Positions 1 through 9,225 of a DNA stretch of 53,472 nt are shown here, one piece after another. The notes beneath the pieces were generated by a model. It did no database searches, had not been told where the DNA came from, and saw only the letters and a program-made list of their open reading frames with translations. The translations under genes and the position numbers were made by a program. This DNA comes from Gemmatimonadota bacterium (GTDB taxonomy: Bacteria > Gemmatimonadota > Gemmatimonadetes > Longimicrobiales > Gaopeijiaceae): contig VXQO01000145.1 in the NCBI GenBank assembly GCA_009838975.1, forward strand, positions 1 to 53,472. The letters are read 5' to 3'. Numbering within the stretch: position 1 is the stretch's first letter; each line of letters opens with the position of its first letter.

Positions 1-134
1 CCCACCCGGTTCGGAAACCACGCTTGCTCACAACGGGGCGTCCACATATGAACTACCGTGCACACACGCAGCACGAGGTGCCCTCGCATTCCCCTCATTT
101 GGCCTCATTTCCGGCGAACCGGTGGATCAGGTGG
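1..134. other. Non-coding window edge
   Basis: Sequence downstream of the multicopper oxidase stop. I see no credible gene, hairpin or repeat here beyond a short direct repeat of cctcattt near position 100. Confidence 0.5.
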
Positions 135-1895
135 TCAGGGCACCACCGTAAACGACCCCATCATCCCCGCGTCCAAGTGCTCCGCGATGTGGCAGTGGAT
201 CATCCACTCCCCCGGGTTCGACGCTTCCATCAACACGTCGACCGTCGACCCCACGGGCACCAGCACCGTATCCTTCCAGGCGAGATTGCGGTTCTCGACG
301 CCGTCGCGCGACAGCACCAGGAAGCGCTGGCCGTGCAGGTGGATGGGGTGATGCATGGGGTGAAACGCGTCCGCGTCGTTGCGCAGCCGGATCTTGACCA
401 CGTCGCCGAGCCGGAAGCGCCAGTCGATCTCGGCGTTTTCCGTGCCCGCCGCCTCGTCTCGCAGGATCCACCGGACCTCGTTCGACGTCGACAGCCAGTT
501 CATGTTGGGCATGCCGTCCGTCCACTCGACGGGGGGCCGGTAGATCGTGTCGATGGAAATGAACTGCTGAACCAGGATGGGCAGCCCCTCGATGTCGACG
601 GTCAGGAGCAGCGCGTGGTCGACGGGCCGGTCGAAGTGCGGGCGGAATTCCGCAAGCTCGGCTTCGAGAACCGCATCGGTTCGCATGATGGAGTGGGAGG
701 AGAGAAGAGCGTCGGCCTCTTCGACCGCAGGTCCTTCGACAACGACGGCGCCCAGGGTGTCGACGGCGGCGTAGAAAGTGCCGCGCATGTGGTCGACGAC
801 CTGGACCTGGTTCAGTAGCGCGTAGGTGCCCGCGGCGGGGAACCGCACCTCGACGATGTAGCGCTCGGCCGGGGAAATGACCAGCGATTCGACCATCATT
901 TCCCGCTGGAAGCGCGACAGGTCGGTACCGACGAGCTTCATGTCGAGCCCGGCGAAGCTGAGGTTGTAGCTGCGCGTGTTCGACACGTTCGTGACGAAGA
1001 AGCGGACGACCTCGCCGGGGCGGACGGTCGCGGCGTAGCGCTCCTCGCCGTTGACCAGCATGACGTTTCCGAAGCGCCCCATGATCGTGAAGTTGGAGGC
1101 GTCGCGCCCGTAGGGGAGCAGTTCGTCGCCGTCGACCAGGAGGTCGTCCACCATGATGAACTCCTCGCGCGTGGCGGGGCCGAAGTAGTCCGCGCGGGCG
1201 GGGTCGACGAACATGTTGCCGTAGAGGCCGCCGTCCTGCTGGATGTCCTCACGCACGTGCGGGTGGTACCAGTAGAGGCCCGGGTCGGGGAAGACGATCT
1301 CGTAGATGAACTCGCCGCCGGGCGGGACGGGTGGCTGGGTGACCTCGGGGACGCCGTCGAAGCGGTTCTCGAGGCGGAGGCCGTGCCAGTGGATCGTGGA
1401 CGGCAGGTCGATTGAGTTCGTGAAGCGGACGACGATGCGCGTGTTCTGGGCGACGCGGAGGAGCGGGCCGGGGTACTGGCCGTTGAAGCCGTACATGACG
1501 AAGGTGCGGCCGCCGATTCTGCGCTTCACGATGCGAGCCTCGATGGCGACCGTGTCCCCGTCGGCGACATGGAGGATCTCGCGCGGGGTGGCCCATGCAA
1601 GCGACGCGGTGTCGACGCCTTCGCCCGGCAGGAAGGGGTCGACGGATGGGCTGACGCTGCGGAGGCCCGGGAGCATCGGGTTGCGCAGCATCATCATGAT
1701 CATGTCGCCGGAGCCGCGGACCGTGTCCATCGACATGGACATGTTCATTGGCATGTTCATGTCCATGCCGCGGGCGCGGGTCGTGTCCTGGGGGGCGGCG
1801 CCGGCGGGAATCGCCCAGGCGGCAGCGAGGACCAGGGCGAGCAATGGCGGAAGTCGGTGGCGACGTTCGATCGAAGTCGTTTGTAATTCCGACAT
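135..1895 (-). CDS. Secreted multicopper oxidase with Met-rich N-terminus
   Basis: 586 residues. A hydrophobic signal segment lies at about 15-34, ending near AGAAPQ. All four copper-ligand blocks are visible: HWHGL near 170, YWYHPHV near 210, HPMHHPIHLHG near 520, and HCHIAEH...GM near 570, which carries the type 1 Cys, His and axial Met. The length fits three-domain laccase/CueO/CopA-type oxidases; the likely role is periplasmic oxidation of Cu(I), other metals or phenolics. Residues 44-56 (MDMNMPMNMSMSM) form a Met-rich strip right after the signal, as in copper-binding tails. The ATG at 1893-1895 has no Shine-Dalgarno and lies inside palindromic sequence, so the transcript may be leaderless, or the start may differ slightly. 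The family is certain; the substrate is unknown. Confidence 0.93.
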   Translation of the reverse strand: MSELQTTSIERRHRLPPLLALVLAAAWAIPAGAAPQDTTRARGMDMNMPMNMSMSMDTVRGSGDMIMMMLRNPMLPGLRSVSPSVDPFLPGEGVDTASLAWATPREILHVADGDTVAIEARIVKRRIGGRTFVMYGFNGQYPGPLLRVAQNTRIVVRFTNSIDLPSTIHWHGLRLENRFDGVPEVTQPPVPPGGEFIYEIVFPDPGLYWYHPHVREDIQQDGGLYGNMFVDPARADYFGPATREEFIMVDDLLVDGDELLPYGRDASNFTIMGRFGNVMLVNGEERYAATVRPGEVVRFFVTNVSNTRSYNLSFAGLDMKLVGTDLSRFQREMMVESLVISPAERYIVEVRFPAAGTYALLNQVQVVDHMRGTFYAAVDTLGAVVVEGPAVEEADALLSSHSIMRTDAVLEAELAEFRPHFDRPVDHALLLTVDIEGLPILVQQFISIDTIYRPPVEWTDGMPNMNWLSTSNEVRWILRDEAAGTENAEIDWRFRLGDVVKIRLRNDADAFHPMHHPIHLHGQRFLVLSRDGVENRNLAWKDTVLVPVGSTVDVLMEASNPGEWMIHCHIAEHLDAGMMGSFTVVP

Positions 1896-1920
1896 TACAT
1901 TATGTAAAGCAAGCTTTACA
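1892..1920 (-). promoter_or_regulatory. Overlapping palindromic operators at the oxidase start
   Basis: Two dyads overlap. The first is TTACAT-T-ATGTAA (1895-1907). The second is TGTAAAGC-AA-GCTTTACA (1903-1920), with perfect 8-bp arms. The TACA-n-TGTA core resembles operators of the BlaI/MecI/CopY winged-helix repressors (family knowledge). On the coding strand the dyad includes a TACATAAT string that could be a -10 element. A 22-bp block here matches 19 of 22 positions upstream of the S9 peptidase at 42055-42076. A repressor site is an inference; no regulator gene lies nearby. Confidence 0.6.
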
Positions 1921-1923
1921 ATT

Positions 1924-2487
1924 CTAGCGCGACCACGGGGGCACGACGTGGTTCATGCGGGCGTAGGCGATCGACTGGCCCAGGTGCTCGTTCATGTGGG
2001 TGACCAGCTGTAGCAGAACCGCCCAGCTTGCCACCTGCCGGCCGTACAGTTCCACCGGCGTGGCCAGGTCGGCGTCGGACATTCCGTCGACCACGGTGCG
2101 CACGTGGTCCATGGATGCGGCCAGCAGGCTCACCACCTCGTCCTTGTCCGCCCCGCCCTCTTCGAGCGACTGGTAGTCCACGCCCTTCGGCGGGTCGATG
2201 CCGAGGTTGAGGTGCGGGTACATGTAGTTGTAGCGGGCGACGTGCCGATAGACTCGGGCCACCGTCATGACCCCTTCCATGGGCGACCAGGAGTACGATT
2301 CGGCGGGCATCGCCTCGGACAGGGCCACGAACTTGCGTGCGGAGGCCTCGAACTGGCCCTTGAACTCGGCGCGGAAGTCGGGGGTGTCCTGGGCGTGGGC
2401 GGGAGTGGGTGCGAGGGCGGCGGTCAAGGCGGTTGCGACGGCCGCGAGGAGTGCGGCGGGCATCGAGGGGGCTGGACGCTTGGACAT
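1924..2487 (-). CDS. Exported DinB-superfamily protein
   Basis: 187 residues from the ATG at 2487, chosen because AAGGAG lies 11 bases upstream and a signal peptide follows (hydrophobic stretch ending PAHAQ near residue 33). The rest is a DinB/YfiT-like four-helix bundle: an early His in RVYRHVARYNY, and HMNEHLGQ near the C-terminus, which supply the three His of the usual metal site. DinB-fold proteins include metal-dependent thiol transferases and many of unknown role; exported copies with the motif YSWSPMEG are common in Gemmatimonadota-like genomes (recollection). An open upstream extension to 3000 is read-through antisense to the next gene and is rejected. Substrate unknown. Confidence 0.85.
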   Translation of the reverse strand: MSKRPAPSMPAALLAAVATALTAALAPTPAHAQDTPDFRAEFKGQFEASARKFVALSEAMPAESYSWSPMEGVMTVARVYRHVARYNYMYPHLNLGIDPPKGVDYQSLEEGGADKDEVVSLLAASMDHVRTVVDGMSDADLATPVELYGRQVASWAVLLQLVTHMNEHLGQSIAYARMNHVVPPWSR

Positions 2488-2562
2488 CGGTAGCTTCACT
2501 CCTTGCGCGAGGGATCGGTTCGCAGATTCAGTATCGCCACTTCGAAGTACCATGATATCTTG

Positions 2563-3093
2563 ATGTTCATGTTCAGGAAAACCGACATTCGCGCCACCCG
2601 GTTCCGCGCCCTCGTCGCCTCGGCCACCCTGGCGACCCTGGTCGGCGCCCAGGCGTGTACCACGTTTCACGCAATCAGCGGCGATCCCCCGCTCGGCGAG
2701 CAGGTTCGGGCTCACCTGACGCCTGAGGGGCAGGTGCGACAGGCGTCCGCCACGGGCATGGCACGCACCAGCGTCGAGGGGAGCGTCCTGGGGGTCGAGC
2801 CGGATGTGCTGTTGCTCGTCGTTCCCATTCCGGGCGTCGTCCCGGAGTTGCAGCGGAGTCCGAAGATCGCCGATACGCTCAGGATCGCGAGGGGCGACGT
2901 GACCGGAATCGATGTGCAGCAGTTTTCGGCAGCGCGCAGCGGCCTTCTGGCCGGCGGGGTTGCCGCAGTCGGCGTGCTCGGCGTGCTCCTGGCAGGCCAC
3001 ATAGGATCCTCCGACGGAGGGATCGGGGACCCCACCAATCGGAACGCCTTTCGACCCGGTCTTCCGATCGTCAGGATTCCCATCGGCAGGTAG
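2563..3093 (+). CDS. Small hypothetical envelope protein
   Basis: About 176 residues. A basic start is followed by a hydrophobic segment (RALVASATLATLVGAQACTTF) ending in a Cys that could be a lipid anchor, although the lipobox is not canonical. A region rich in Val/Pro follows, then a second hydrophobic, Gly/Ala-rich stretch near 125-150 (LLAGGVAAVGVLGVLLAGHI), which may be a membrane helix. No Shine-Dalgarno decides between the ATGs at 2563 and 2569 or a TTG at 2503. It is divergent from the DinB gene. I do not recognise a family. Confidence 0.55.
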   Translation: MFMFRKTDIRATRFRALVASATLATLVGAQACTTFHAISGDPPLGEQVRAHLTPEGQVRQASATGMARTSVEGSVLGVEPDVLLLVVPIPGVVPELQRSPKIADTLRIARGDVTGIDVQQFSAARSGLLAGGVAAVGVLGVLLAGHIGSSDGGIGDPTNRNAFRPGLPIVRIPIGR

Positions 3094-3281
3094 GCGACCG
3101 GTAGGAGAATCGGCGGACTTCCGGGCTCGGCCCGCGCGTCGACCGCAGTCAGCAGCACCAGCTCATGCTCCGACCCCATCCCCCTGATACGAACACGCTT
3201 GCGTATACACAACCCCCGACATAAGGTGGAGGCCATCGTCACCCCTACCCTGCGGGAAGGTCCTGCAAAAGGAGGCTTCGC
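3094..3281. promoter_or_regulatory. Leader region of susCD
   Basis: 188 bases between the small protein and the SusC start. It should hold the susC promoter; TTGCGT at 3199 and CATAAG near 3220 are weak candidates with short spacing. A clear AAAGGAGG ribosome site precedes the ATG at 3282. No ORF or strong hairpin was seen. Confidence 0.35.
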
Positions 3282-6227
3282 ATGAGAGTTCCCATTGTCG
3301 TGTCTCGGGCCGCCCGGCCCCTTCGGGCAACCACATTGCTCGCGTTCGTCGCCGTGCTTGCCGCGGTCCTGCCGTCGGCCGTGCTGGCGCAGACCGGCAG
3401 GATCACGGGAAGCGTGCTCAACGCGTCGAACAACACTCCCATCGGCGTCGCCCAGATCCGGGTCGGTGACACCGGACTCGGCATAGTGACGGGTGACAAC
3501 GGTCGCTTTGTCATCCTCAACGTGCCTGTCGGTACGCACGAGGTGGTTGTCGAGCGCATCGGCTATCGGACGGAGAGTCAGACCATTCAGGTATCCGCCG
3601 ACCAGGCGGCCGTGCTGACTTTCCGCATGAGCGAGACGGCCCTCGAACTCGACGAACTGGTGGTGACCGGAACACCAGGAGCTTCGTCACGCCGCGAACT
3701 CGGCAACAGCGTCGGGAGCGTGCGCGCCGCCGTGCTCGAGGCCACGCCGTCGCAGACATTGACGGAGATCCTCAACGGGCAGACGACCGGCATTCAGCAG
3801 TGGCGCAACGAGGGACAGGTCGGCGGCGGGTCGAAGATCGTGCTCCGCGGGATCAACAGCATCAGCCAGGACGTGCAGCCGCTGATCTACGTCGATGGCA
3901 TCCGGATGAACAACAACTCGGGGATCTACAACAACCGCTCGAGCATCAATCCCGGCCCGGCGGGCGCCCAGACCTCGCCCAACCCCCTGGATCTGATCGA
4001 TCCCGCCAACATCGAGCGAGTCGAGGTCGTGCGGGGAGCGGCTGCGACGACGCTCTACGGCACCGAAGCGGCGGGCGGCGTGATCCAGATCTTCACCAAG
4101 CAGGGGCGTTCCGGACAGGAGGCTACCTGGACCGCGGAGATGACCGCCGGCACCCGGTTCATGACCGGAAACTCGATGGGTCCGATCCTGGGCAAGACCG
4201 ACGACTGGGGATTCACCAAACCCTGGTATTCGAACGGCCCGCTCGGCGAAGCGAAGCTCTCGGTGTCGGGTGGCACGAACACGATCAGCTACTTCGTCTC
4301 CGCCGGCATGAACTACGAAGACGGTGTCATCGACAACAACGACGACCAGGTCTACAGCGTGCGCGGCAACTTCAGGATGCAGCCCACGTCGTCGGTGAAT
4401 CTTCAGCTCAACTCGGCCTACACGCACCGCACGACCAACTACATGGAGATGGGCGACAACGCCACGGGCTTCATGCTGAACGTGCTGCGGGGAACGCAGG
4501 ACTACACCAACGCGGCCGTGGACCGGGACAACTACCAGGGCGACCCGGACCAGATTCTGTTCGATATTACGAACAGCGGCCGCGTCGAACACTTTGTAGG
4601 CGGCCTTACCTCGACGCACACGGCCGACGGTCTCGGACTGACGACCCGGCTCACGGTGGGGCTGGACTACACCACGGCCTTCAACCAGCAGAACTTCCCG
4701 TTCGATCACGTCCTCCGTCCGCGCGGCCGACGCAACCTGAACGAGTGGGAGCACCGCACGATCACCTTCGACCTGGGCACGACCTGGGAATACGATATCA
4801 GCGACAACATGTCCTCCAGCTTCTCGGCGGGCGGACAGATCTTCAGCGACTGGGACCACACGGTCTACGGCTTCTCCGAGGACTTCGGGGGCCCCGGCGA
4901 GAAGACGCTGACATCAGGTGCGACGACCACTTCGAGCGAGGATCTGCTCAAGGTCGTCAACGCGGGCTTCTTCGCACAGGAGGTCCTGGGGATCGGCGAC
5001 AACCTGTTCCTGACCGGCGGGGTCCGCGTCGACGGCAACAGCGCATTCGGGGAAAGCCTCGGACTTCAGGTCTATCCGAAGTTCAGCACCTCGTACGTGG
5101 TGTCGGACACGGACTTCTGGCCCAGCGACTTCTGGCCGGTGATGAAGCTCCGCGCGGCCTGGGGTCAGTCCGGCAAGGCGCCCGGCGCCTTTGACGCCGT
5201 GCGCACCTGGAACCCGGTGGCCGGCTACGAGGGGCAGGCCGGGGTCACGCCGGCCAACCTGGGGAATCCGGACCTGGGTCCGGAGCGTTCCTCCGAGCTG
5301 GAACTGGGCTTCGAGGGCAGCCTGTTCGACGACCGGATCGGCGTCGATGTCAGCTGGTACAACAGCGTGACCAGCGATGCGCTGATGCCCGTCACGGCCG
5401 CTCCGTCGGACGGCTTCCTCAGCTCGCAGCTGAAGAACGTCGGCGAGTTCAAGAACACCGGCATCGAGGTGGAGCTGAGGGGTGTCCCGGTCTCCCTGGA
5501 GAACGTCAGGTGGGAGGTGACCGGTCGTGTTTCCACCATCAAGAGCGAGGTTCTCGACCTCGGCGAGGCGCCCGAGTTCTTCCTCGGATGGGGATCGATC
5601 CTGGGGCAGTGGGTGCGCGTCGGCTATCCGATCGTGTCGCTCTGGGGCGAATCCGTTTCGAACCCGGATGCGATCGCGGACCCGGTCATCGAGGACAACC
5701 ACTACTATGGTCCGGTCTACCCGACCCACATCTTCAGCGGGACCACCTCGATCAACCTCTTCCAGCGTCTTACGATCTACGCGCTGGGCGAATACCACGG
5801 CGGACAGTACCAGTTCAACATCATGCCGTGGCAGCAGGTGCGCCGCGGTCTCTGGCCCGAGTGCAACGACCTGGGCCTGAACAATGCCGACGACGCTGCG
5901 GCCTGGGGCGCCGCACCGGCGATCTGGCGGGCGCGTTGCCAGCTTCCGACGCCGAACTTCGACTTCTGGATGCGGCCGTCGGACTTCTTCAAGCTGCGCA
6001 CCATCTCGGCGTCGCTGCTGGTTCCCGACAACCTGATTCCGGGAGCCACGGGCACCACGCTGACGGCCACGATGCAGAACGTCTACAAGTGGTCGAATGG
6101 CGCGGGCATCGATCCCGAGTTGACCGTCGGCTACGGCGGCGGCGTAGGCACGTTCCCGGCCCGGTACGAGTACTACCAGCTTCCGGCGCCGGTCATGTTC
6201 TCCATCAGCCTGCGGGCCAACTTCTAG
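3282..6227 (+). CDS. SusC/RagA-type TonB-dependent outer-membrane receptor
   Basis: 981 residues. The signal peptide ends near AVLAQ (residue 37). A carboxypeptidase-regulatory-like domain (GRITGSVLN...GYRTESQTIQV, about 38-110) is followed by a LDELVVTG TonB-box-like segment and a plug domain (IVLRGINSISQDVQPLIYVDGIRM and IERVEVVRGAAATTLYGTEAAGGVI, about 135-265). The rest is a 22-strand-type barrel ending in an aromatic C-terminus (SISLRANF). With its partner SusD downstream it would import a large ligand such as an oligosaccharide or peptide, driven by TonB. The gap to susD is 27 bases, so the two form an operon. No glycosidase or peptidase is linked, so the ligand cannot be read from context. 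Confidence 0.95.
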   Translation: MRVPIVVSRAARPLRATTLLAFVAVLAAVLPSAVLAQTGRITGSVLNASNNTPIGVAQIRVGDTGLGIVTGDNGRFVILNVPVGTHEVVVERIGYRTESQTIQVSADQAAVLTFRMSETALELDELVVTGTPGASSRRELGNSVGSVRAAVLEATPSQTLTEILNGQTTGIQQWRNEGQVGGGSKIVLRGINSISQDVQPLIYVDGIRMNNNSGIYNNRSSINPGPAGAQTSPNPLDLIDPANIERVEVVRGAAATTLYGTEAAGGVIQIFTKQGRSGQEATWTAEMTAGTRFMTGNSMGPILGKTDDWGFTKPWYSNGPLGEAKLSVSGGTNTISYFVSAGMNYEDGVIDNNDDQVYSVRGNFRMQPTSSVNLQLNSAYTHRTTNYMEMGDNATGFMLNVLRGTQDYTNAAVDRDNYQGDPDQILFDITNSGRVEHFVGGLTSTHTADGLGLTTRLTVGLDYTTAFNQQNFPFDHVLRPRGRRNLNEWEHRTITFDLGTTWEYDISDNMSSSFSAGGQIFSDWDHTVYGFSEDFGGPGEKTLTSGATTTSSEDLLKVVNAGFFAQEVLGIGDNLFLTGGVRVDGNSAFGESLGLQVYPKFSTSYVVSDTDFWPSDFWPVMKLRAAWGQSGKAPGAFDAVRTWNPVAGYEGQAGVTPANLGNPDLGPERSSELELGFEGSLFDDRIGVDVSWYNSVTSDALMPVTAAPSDGFLSSQLKNVGEFKNTGIEVELRGVPVSLENVRWEVTGRVSTIKSEVLDLGEAPEFFLGWGSILGQWVRVGYPIVSLWGESVSNPDAIADPVIEDNHYYGPVYPTHIFSGTTSINLFQRLTIYALGEYHGGQYQFNIMPWQQVRRGLWPECNDLGLNNADDAAAWGAAPAIWRARCQLPTPNFDFWMRPSDFFKLRTISASLLVPDNLIPGATGTTLTATMQNVYKWSNGAGIDPELTVGYGGGVGTFPARYEYYQLPAPVMFSISLRANF

Positions 6228-6254
6228 GCCCGGCGGAAAGAAAGGAGACATACG

Positions 6255-7523
6255 ATGAACAGATACACGAAGAGATGCCGGGGGACCCTCTGGGCGATGG
6301 CGTGTACGGTGCTTTTCGCCGGATGCGACCTGTTCGAAGTGGTGAACCCCGGTCCGATCATCGACGACGCGCTGAACGAGGAAGCCGCCGGCAAGACCGT
6401 GCTGATCGGCGTGGTGGCCGATGTCGAGGTGGCGCTGGACGCCATGGCCTGGCTGGGTGGACCCGCGTCGACCGACCTCAACGCGGACGCAACGCAGCCC
6501 TGGCTGCAGGACGCGGGCGAAGGCCGCCTGACCGTGACCAACGCCGAGTCCAGCTGGAACCCGATGCAGCTGGCACGCTGGGGCGGCGCGGCCGGAATCG
6601 CGCGGCTTAACGAGACGCAGTCCGACGCGGCCTCCAACCAGTTCCTGACCGCTGCCTACATGTGGGCCGGGTGGGCGAACCGGATCCTCGGCGACAACGT
6701 CTGCATCGCCGTCTTCGGCGGCGAGGACAAGGACGGCGACGGAACCGCCGATCCGGGCGATGTGCACGAAGCGAACATGCACTACACGCGCGCCCTCGAA
6801 CGCTTCGAGGCGGCGCGCACCCGGGCCCAGAGCACGGGGCACGACTCGATCACGGTGGCCGCGACGGCGGGGATGGCGCAGGCCAACCTGATTCTGGGCA
6901 ACTACTCGGCGGCGCAGTCGCTCGCGGCCCAGATTCCCGACGACTTCATGTGGGTGGCGCACCGCTCCGACAACAGCGGGCGGGAATGGAACTCGGTGTG
7001 GCAGTTCACGCACGAGAACCAGAAGCAGATCACGGTGTGGCAGATGTACAACGACAGCATCGGGCCGGACACCGACCCCCGCGTTCCGTGGCGGGACATG
7101 AACCAGACCTCGGGCGGCGGCGTGAAGCCCTTCCTGCGTCAGCTCAAGTACACCGACCGGGCCGACGACTACCCGCTGGCCAAGGGCCAGGAGATGCGTC
7201 TGATCGAGGCCGAGGTCATGCTGCGCATGGGTGACAGGCAGGGTGCGATCGACCGGATCAACCACGTGCGCGACCGGGTCGGAGTGCCGCCGGTGTCGGC
7301 AGCGACCGACTCCGACGCATGGCTGGCCCTGGATCGGGAGCGGAACTTCGAGCTGTGGCTCGAGGCGCGCCGGCTGAAGGACAACGCCCGCTTCGCCGCC
7401 GAAAACCTGAGCCCCTGGGCGGTCGCGTTCATGCAGAACCGGGACTACTGCTTCCCGCCGAGTCTGGCGGAGTGCAGTGCCAACCCGAACGTGACGGGGA
7501 ACCCGTACTGTAGTCAGGGCTGA
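6255..7523 (+). CDS. SusD/RagB-like ligand-binding lipoprotein
   Basis: 422 residues starting at an ATG preceded by AAAGGAGA. The signal ends in a lipobox (VLFAGC), followed by DLFEVVNPGPI, typical of SusD-like lipoproteins from Gemmatimonadota/Bacteroidota. The TPR-rich core and a C-terminal RagB-type segment (LIEAEVMLRMGDRQGAIDRIN, then LALDRERNFELWLEARR) support the call. It should cap the SusC barrel on the cell surface and bind its ligand. It is somewhat short for the family (usually 450-600), but the C-terminal ERNFELWLEARRLKD motif is intact, so it is not evidently truncated. Confidence 0.92.
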   Translation: MNRYTKRCRGTLWAMACTVLFAGCDLFEVVNPGPIIDDALNEEAAGKTVLIGVVADVEVALDAMAWLGGPASTDLNADATQPWLQDAGEGRLTVTNAESSWNPMQLARWGGAAGIARLNETQSDAASNQFLTAAYMWAGWANRILGDNVCIAVFGGEDKDGDGTADPGDVHEANMHYTRALERFEAARTRAQSTGHDSITVAATAGMAQANLILGNYSAAQSLAAQIPDDFMWVAHRSDNSGREWNSVWQFTHENQKQITVWQMYNDSIGPDTDPRVPWRDMNQTSGGGVKPFLRQLKYTDRADDYPLAKGQEMRLIEAEVMLRMGDRQGAIDRINHVRDRVGVPPVSAATDSDAWLALDRERNFELWLEARRLKDNARFAAENLSPWAVAFMQNRDYCFPPSLAECSANPNVTGNPYCSQG

Positions 7524-7547
7524 GTCCGGTCCCGGGAACGGGGCACA

Positions 7548-7586
7548 CCGGCCGCCGGGGTCGCCAGATGCGGCTTCGGCGGCCGG
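7548..7586. terminator. Bidirectional hairpin between convergent genes
   Basis: CCGGCCGCCG (7548-7557) pairs perfectly with CGGCGGCCGG (7577-7586) around a 19-base loop. It sits between the SusD stop and the end of the convergent DCC gene. No T-tract follows, so termination is an inference from position and stem strength. Confidence 0.5.
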
Positions 7587-7631
7587 CTTGCGTCGGTATG
7601 GTCGGGCGGGGCGCCGGGAGAGCCGCCAGCA

Positions 7632-8081
7632 CTATTCGCCGCGGGGTACCTCGTCCGAGTCCAGCATCCGCGCCGCGAGGCCGGGCGGCGGAATCTCGCA
7701 GGCGTCGGCGCGGCCGAACCATCGCAGCCGGTTGCGTGCGAAGACCTGGTAGGCCGCGTCGCGCAACGGTCGGGGAACGAGCAGGGCCACAGCCAGGGCC
7801 GGCCAGGGGAACCGCAGGTGGCGCGCCAGACGCAGGACGGCGGTCGAGGCCGTGTGGACGCCGGCCCGGTCGACGAGCACGATGGCGTCCGGCAGGGAGT
7901 CGAAGTCGCGCGCGGGGTCGCCGAGCGCGAGGGCGCGGCAGGCGGCGTCGGAGGCCAGGGGCGCGAAGCTGAGCCGTGCGAGGGGGTCGCGCTTCACTGT
8001 CCACCGGACGGTGGCGCTGCAGAAGGCGCAGTCGCCGTCGAAGAGCACGACCGGTCGGGGATCTTCCACAAGACCTCTCAC
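7632..8081 (-). CDS. DCC-family thiol-disulfide oxidoreductase-like (DUF393)
   Basis: About 149 residues with the family signature VVLFDGDCAFC near the N-terminus, including a CxxC (Cys18, Cys21), and the C-terminal YQVFARNRLRWFGR block with a following Cys. DCC proteins are thioredoxin-fold-like and usually have this length. I chose the GTG at 8081; a second GTG at 8069 has AGAGG nearby and is also possible. An ATG at 8267 would add an unsupported N-terminus overlapping the divergent propeller gene. The biological partner is unknown. Confidence 0.85.
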   Translation of the reverse strand: MRGLVEDPRPVVLFDGDCAFCSATVRWTVKRDPLARLSFAPLASDAACRALALGDPARDFDSLPDAIVLVDRAGVHTASTAVLRLARHLRFPWPALAVALLVPRPLRDAAYQVFARNRLRWFGRADACEIPPPGLAARMLDSDEVPRGE

Positions 8082-8172
8082 GGGAGGGATTTGCGCCAGC
8101 GGGTCCACGTTCGCGAAAATGCGGGCGGTCGTTTCGCGGGCCGCAAACCACACGAACGGGAAGCACGACAGG

Positions 8173-9225
8173 ATGAGCGTAAGGCTGATGGTAGGGACGG
8201 GGAAGGGCGGCTTCTGGGTGGACAGCCACGATCGCCGCGAGTGGAAGGTGAGCGAGCCGTTCTTCAAGGGGTGGAAGGTGACCGCGGGTGTGCGACTCGC
8301 CGATGGCCGCTACATGGCCGCGGTGGCGAGCGACATCTACGGGCCCGCGCTCCATGTGTCGGCGGACGGGGCAAACTGGGAGCAGCTGCCGACCGGGCCC
8401 GCGTACCCGGACGGGGGCGACCGGCGCCTGCGGGAGATCTGGACACTGCGCGAGAACCGGGGCGTGGTCTACGCAGGCGTCCAGGACGCGGGGCTGTTCA
8501 CAAGCTCCGACGGCGGCGGGAGTTGGCAAGGAGTGACCGCGCTGAACGACCACGCGACGCGGCCGGCCTGGATGCCGGGGGCGGGCGGCCTCTGCTGCCA
8601 CGCGCTGCTCTTCGACGACACGAACCCGGACCGCATGTGGTGCGGCATTTCGGCGGTGGGCGTGTTCCGCACGGACGACGGCGGGGCCACCTGGGTGCCG
8701 AAGAACGCCGGCGTGCCGGCCGCCCTCGAGGACGAGCACCACAAGGGGATCGGCACATGCGTGCACGGCCTGGCGCAGGATCCCGACGACCCCGACCGCA
8801 TCTTCCGACAGGACCACCTGGGGATGTTTCGCAGCGGGGACGGGGCACAGAGCTGGGAGCGGAACGAAGACGGCCTGGAAGCGGCGTTCGGGTTCCCGAT
8901 CGTCATCGACCGCGCCAGCAGGTACCTGTTCGCCGTGCCCCTCGAGGCGGATCAATACCGTGTGCCGGTCGGCGGAGCGCTCCAGGTCTATCGCAGCACG
9001 GACGCCGGCGGCAGCTGGCACTCGGCGTCGGCAGGGCTGCCCGCGGCCGACTCGTGGGGCACCGTGCTGAGGGGCGCGATGGCGGTCGACAACCTGGATC
9101 CGGGCGGGGTCTACTTCGGGACGACGTCGGGCACGCTGCACGCGAGCGCCGATCTGGGCGAGAGCTGGACCAACCTCCCGGTCATCCTGCCGCGGGTGCT
9201 GCACGTGTCGGCGTGGGTGGACTGA
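8173..9225 (+). CDS. Asp-box (BNR/sialidase-like) beta-propeller protein
   Basis: 350 residues from the ATG at 8173 (MSVRLMVGTGKGGFW). No signal peptide is seen, so it is probably cytoplasmic. Five Asp-box-like motifs of the form S-x-D-x-G-x-x-W are visible: SSDGGGSW, RTDDGGATW, RSGDGAQSW, RSTDAGGSW and SADLGESW. This predicts a propeller of the exo-alpha-sialidase/VPS10 type. The catalytic Arg triad of true sialidases is not evident, so the enzyme name would be misleading. The stop codon overlaps the start of the following MoaD-like gene (TGATG), implying coupled translation. Longer upstream open sequence is antisense to the DCC gene and rejected. Confidence 0.85.
   Translation: MSVRLMVGTGKGGFWVDSHDRREWKVSEPFFKGWKVTAGVRLADGRYMAAVASDIYGPALHVSADGANWEQLPTGPAYPDGGDRRLREIWTLRENRGVVYAGVQDAGLFTSSDGGGSWQGVTALNDHATRPAWMPGAGGLCCHALLFDDTNPDRMWCGISAVGVFRTDDGGATWVPKNAGVPAALEDEHHKGIGTCVHGLAQDPDDPDRIFRQDHLGMFRSGDGAQSWERNEDGLEAAFGFPIVIDRASRYLFAVPLEADQYRVPVGGALQVYRSTDAGGSWHSASAGLPAADSWGTVLRGAMAVDNLDPGGVYFGTTSGTLHASADLGESWTNLPVILPRVLHVSAWVD

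Noticed and set aside
4914-7265. A 783-residue open frame antisense to the SusC/SusD genes
   Set aside because: It is Arg/Val/His-rich with no domain motif, and the sense genes have complete family motifs; high third-position GC opens such frames.
8173-9225. A true sialidase
   Set aside because: Asp boxes are present but no catalytic Arg triad or nucleophilic Tyr context was seen, and there is no signal peptide.
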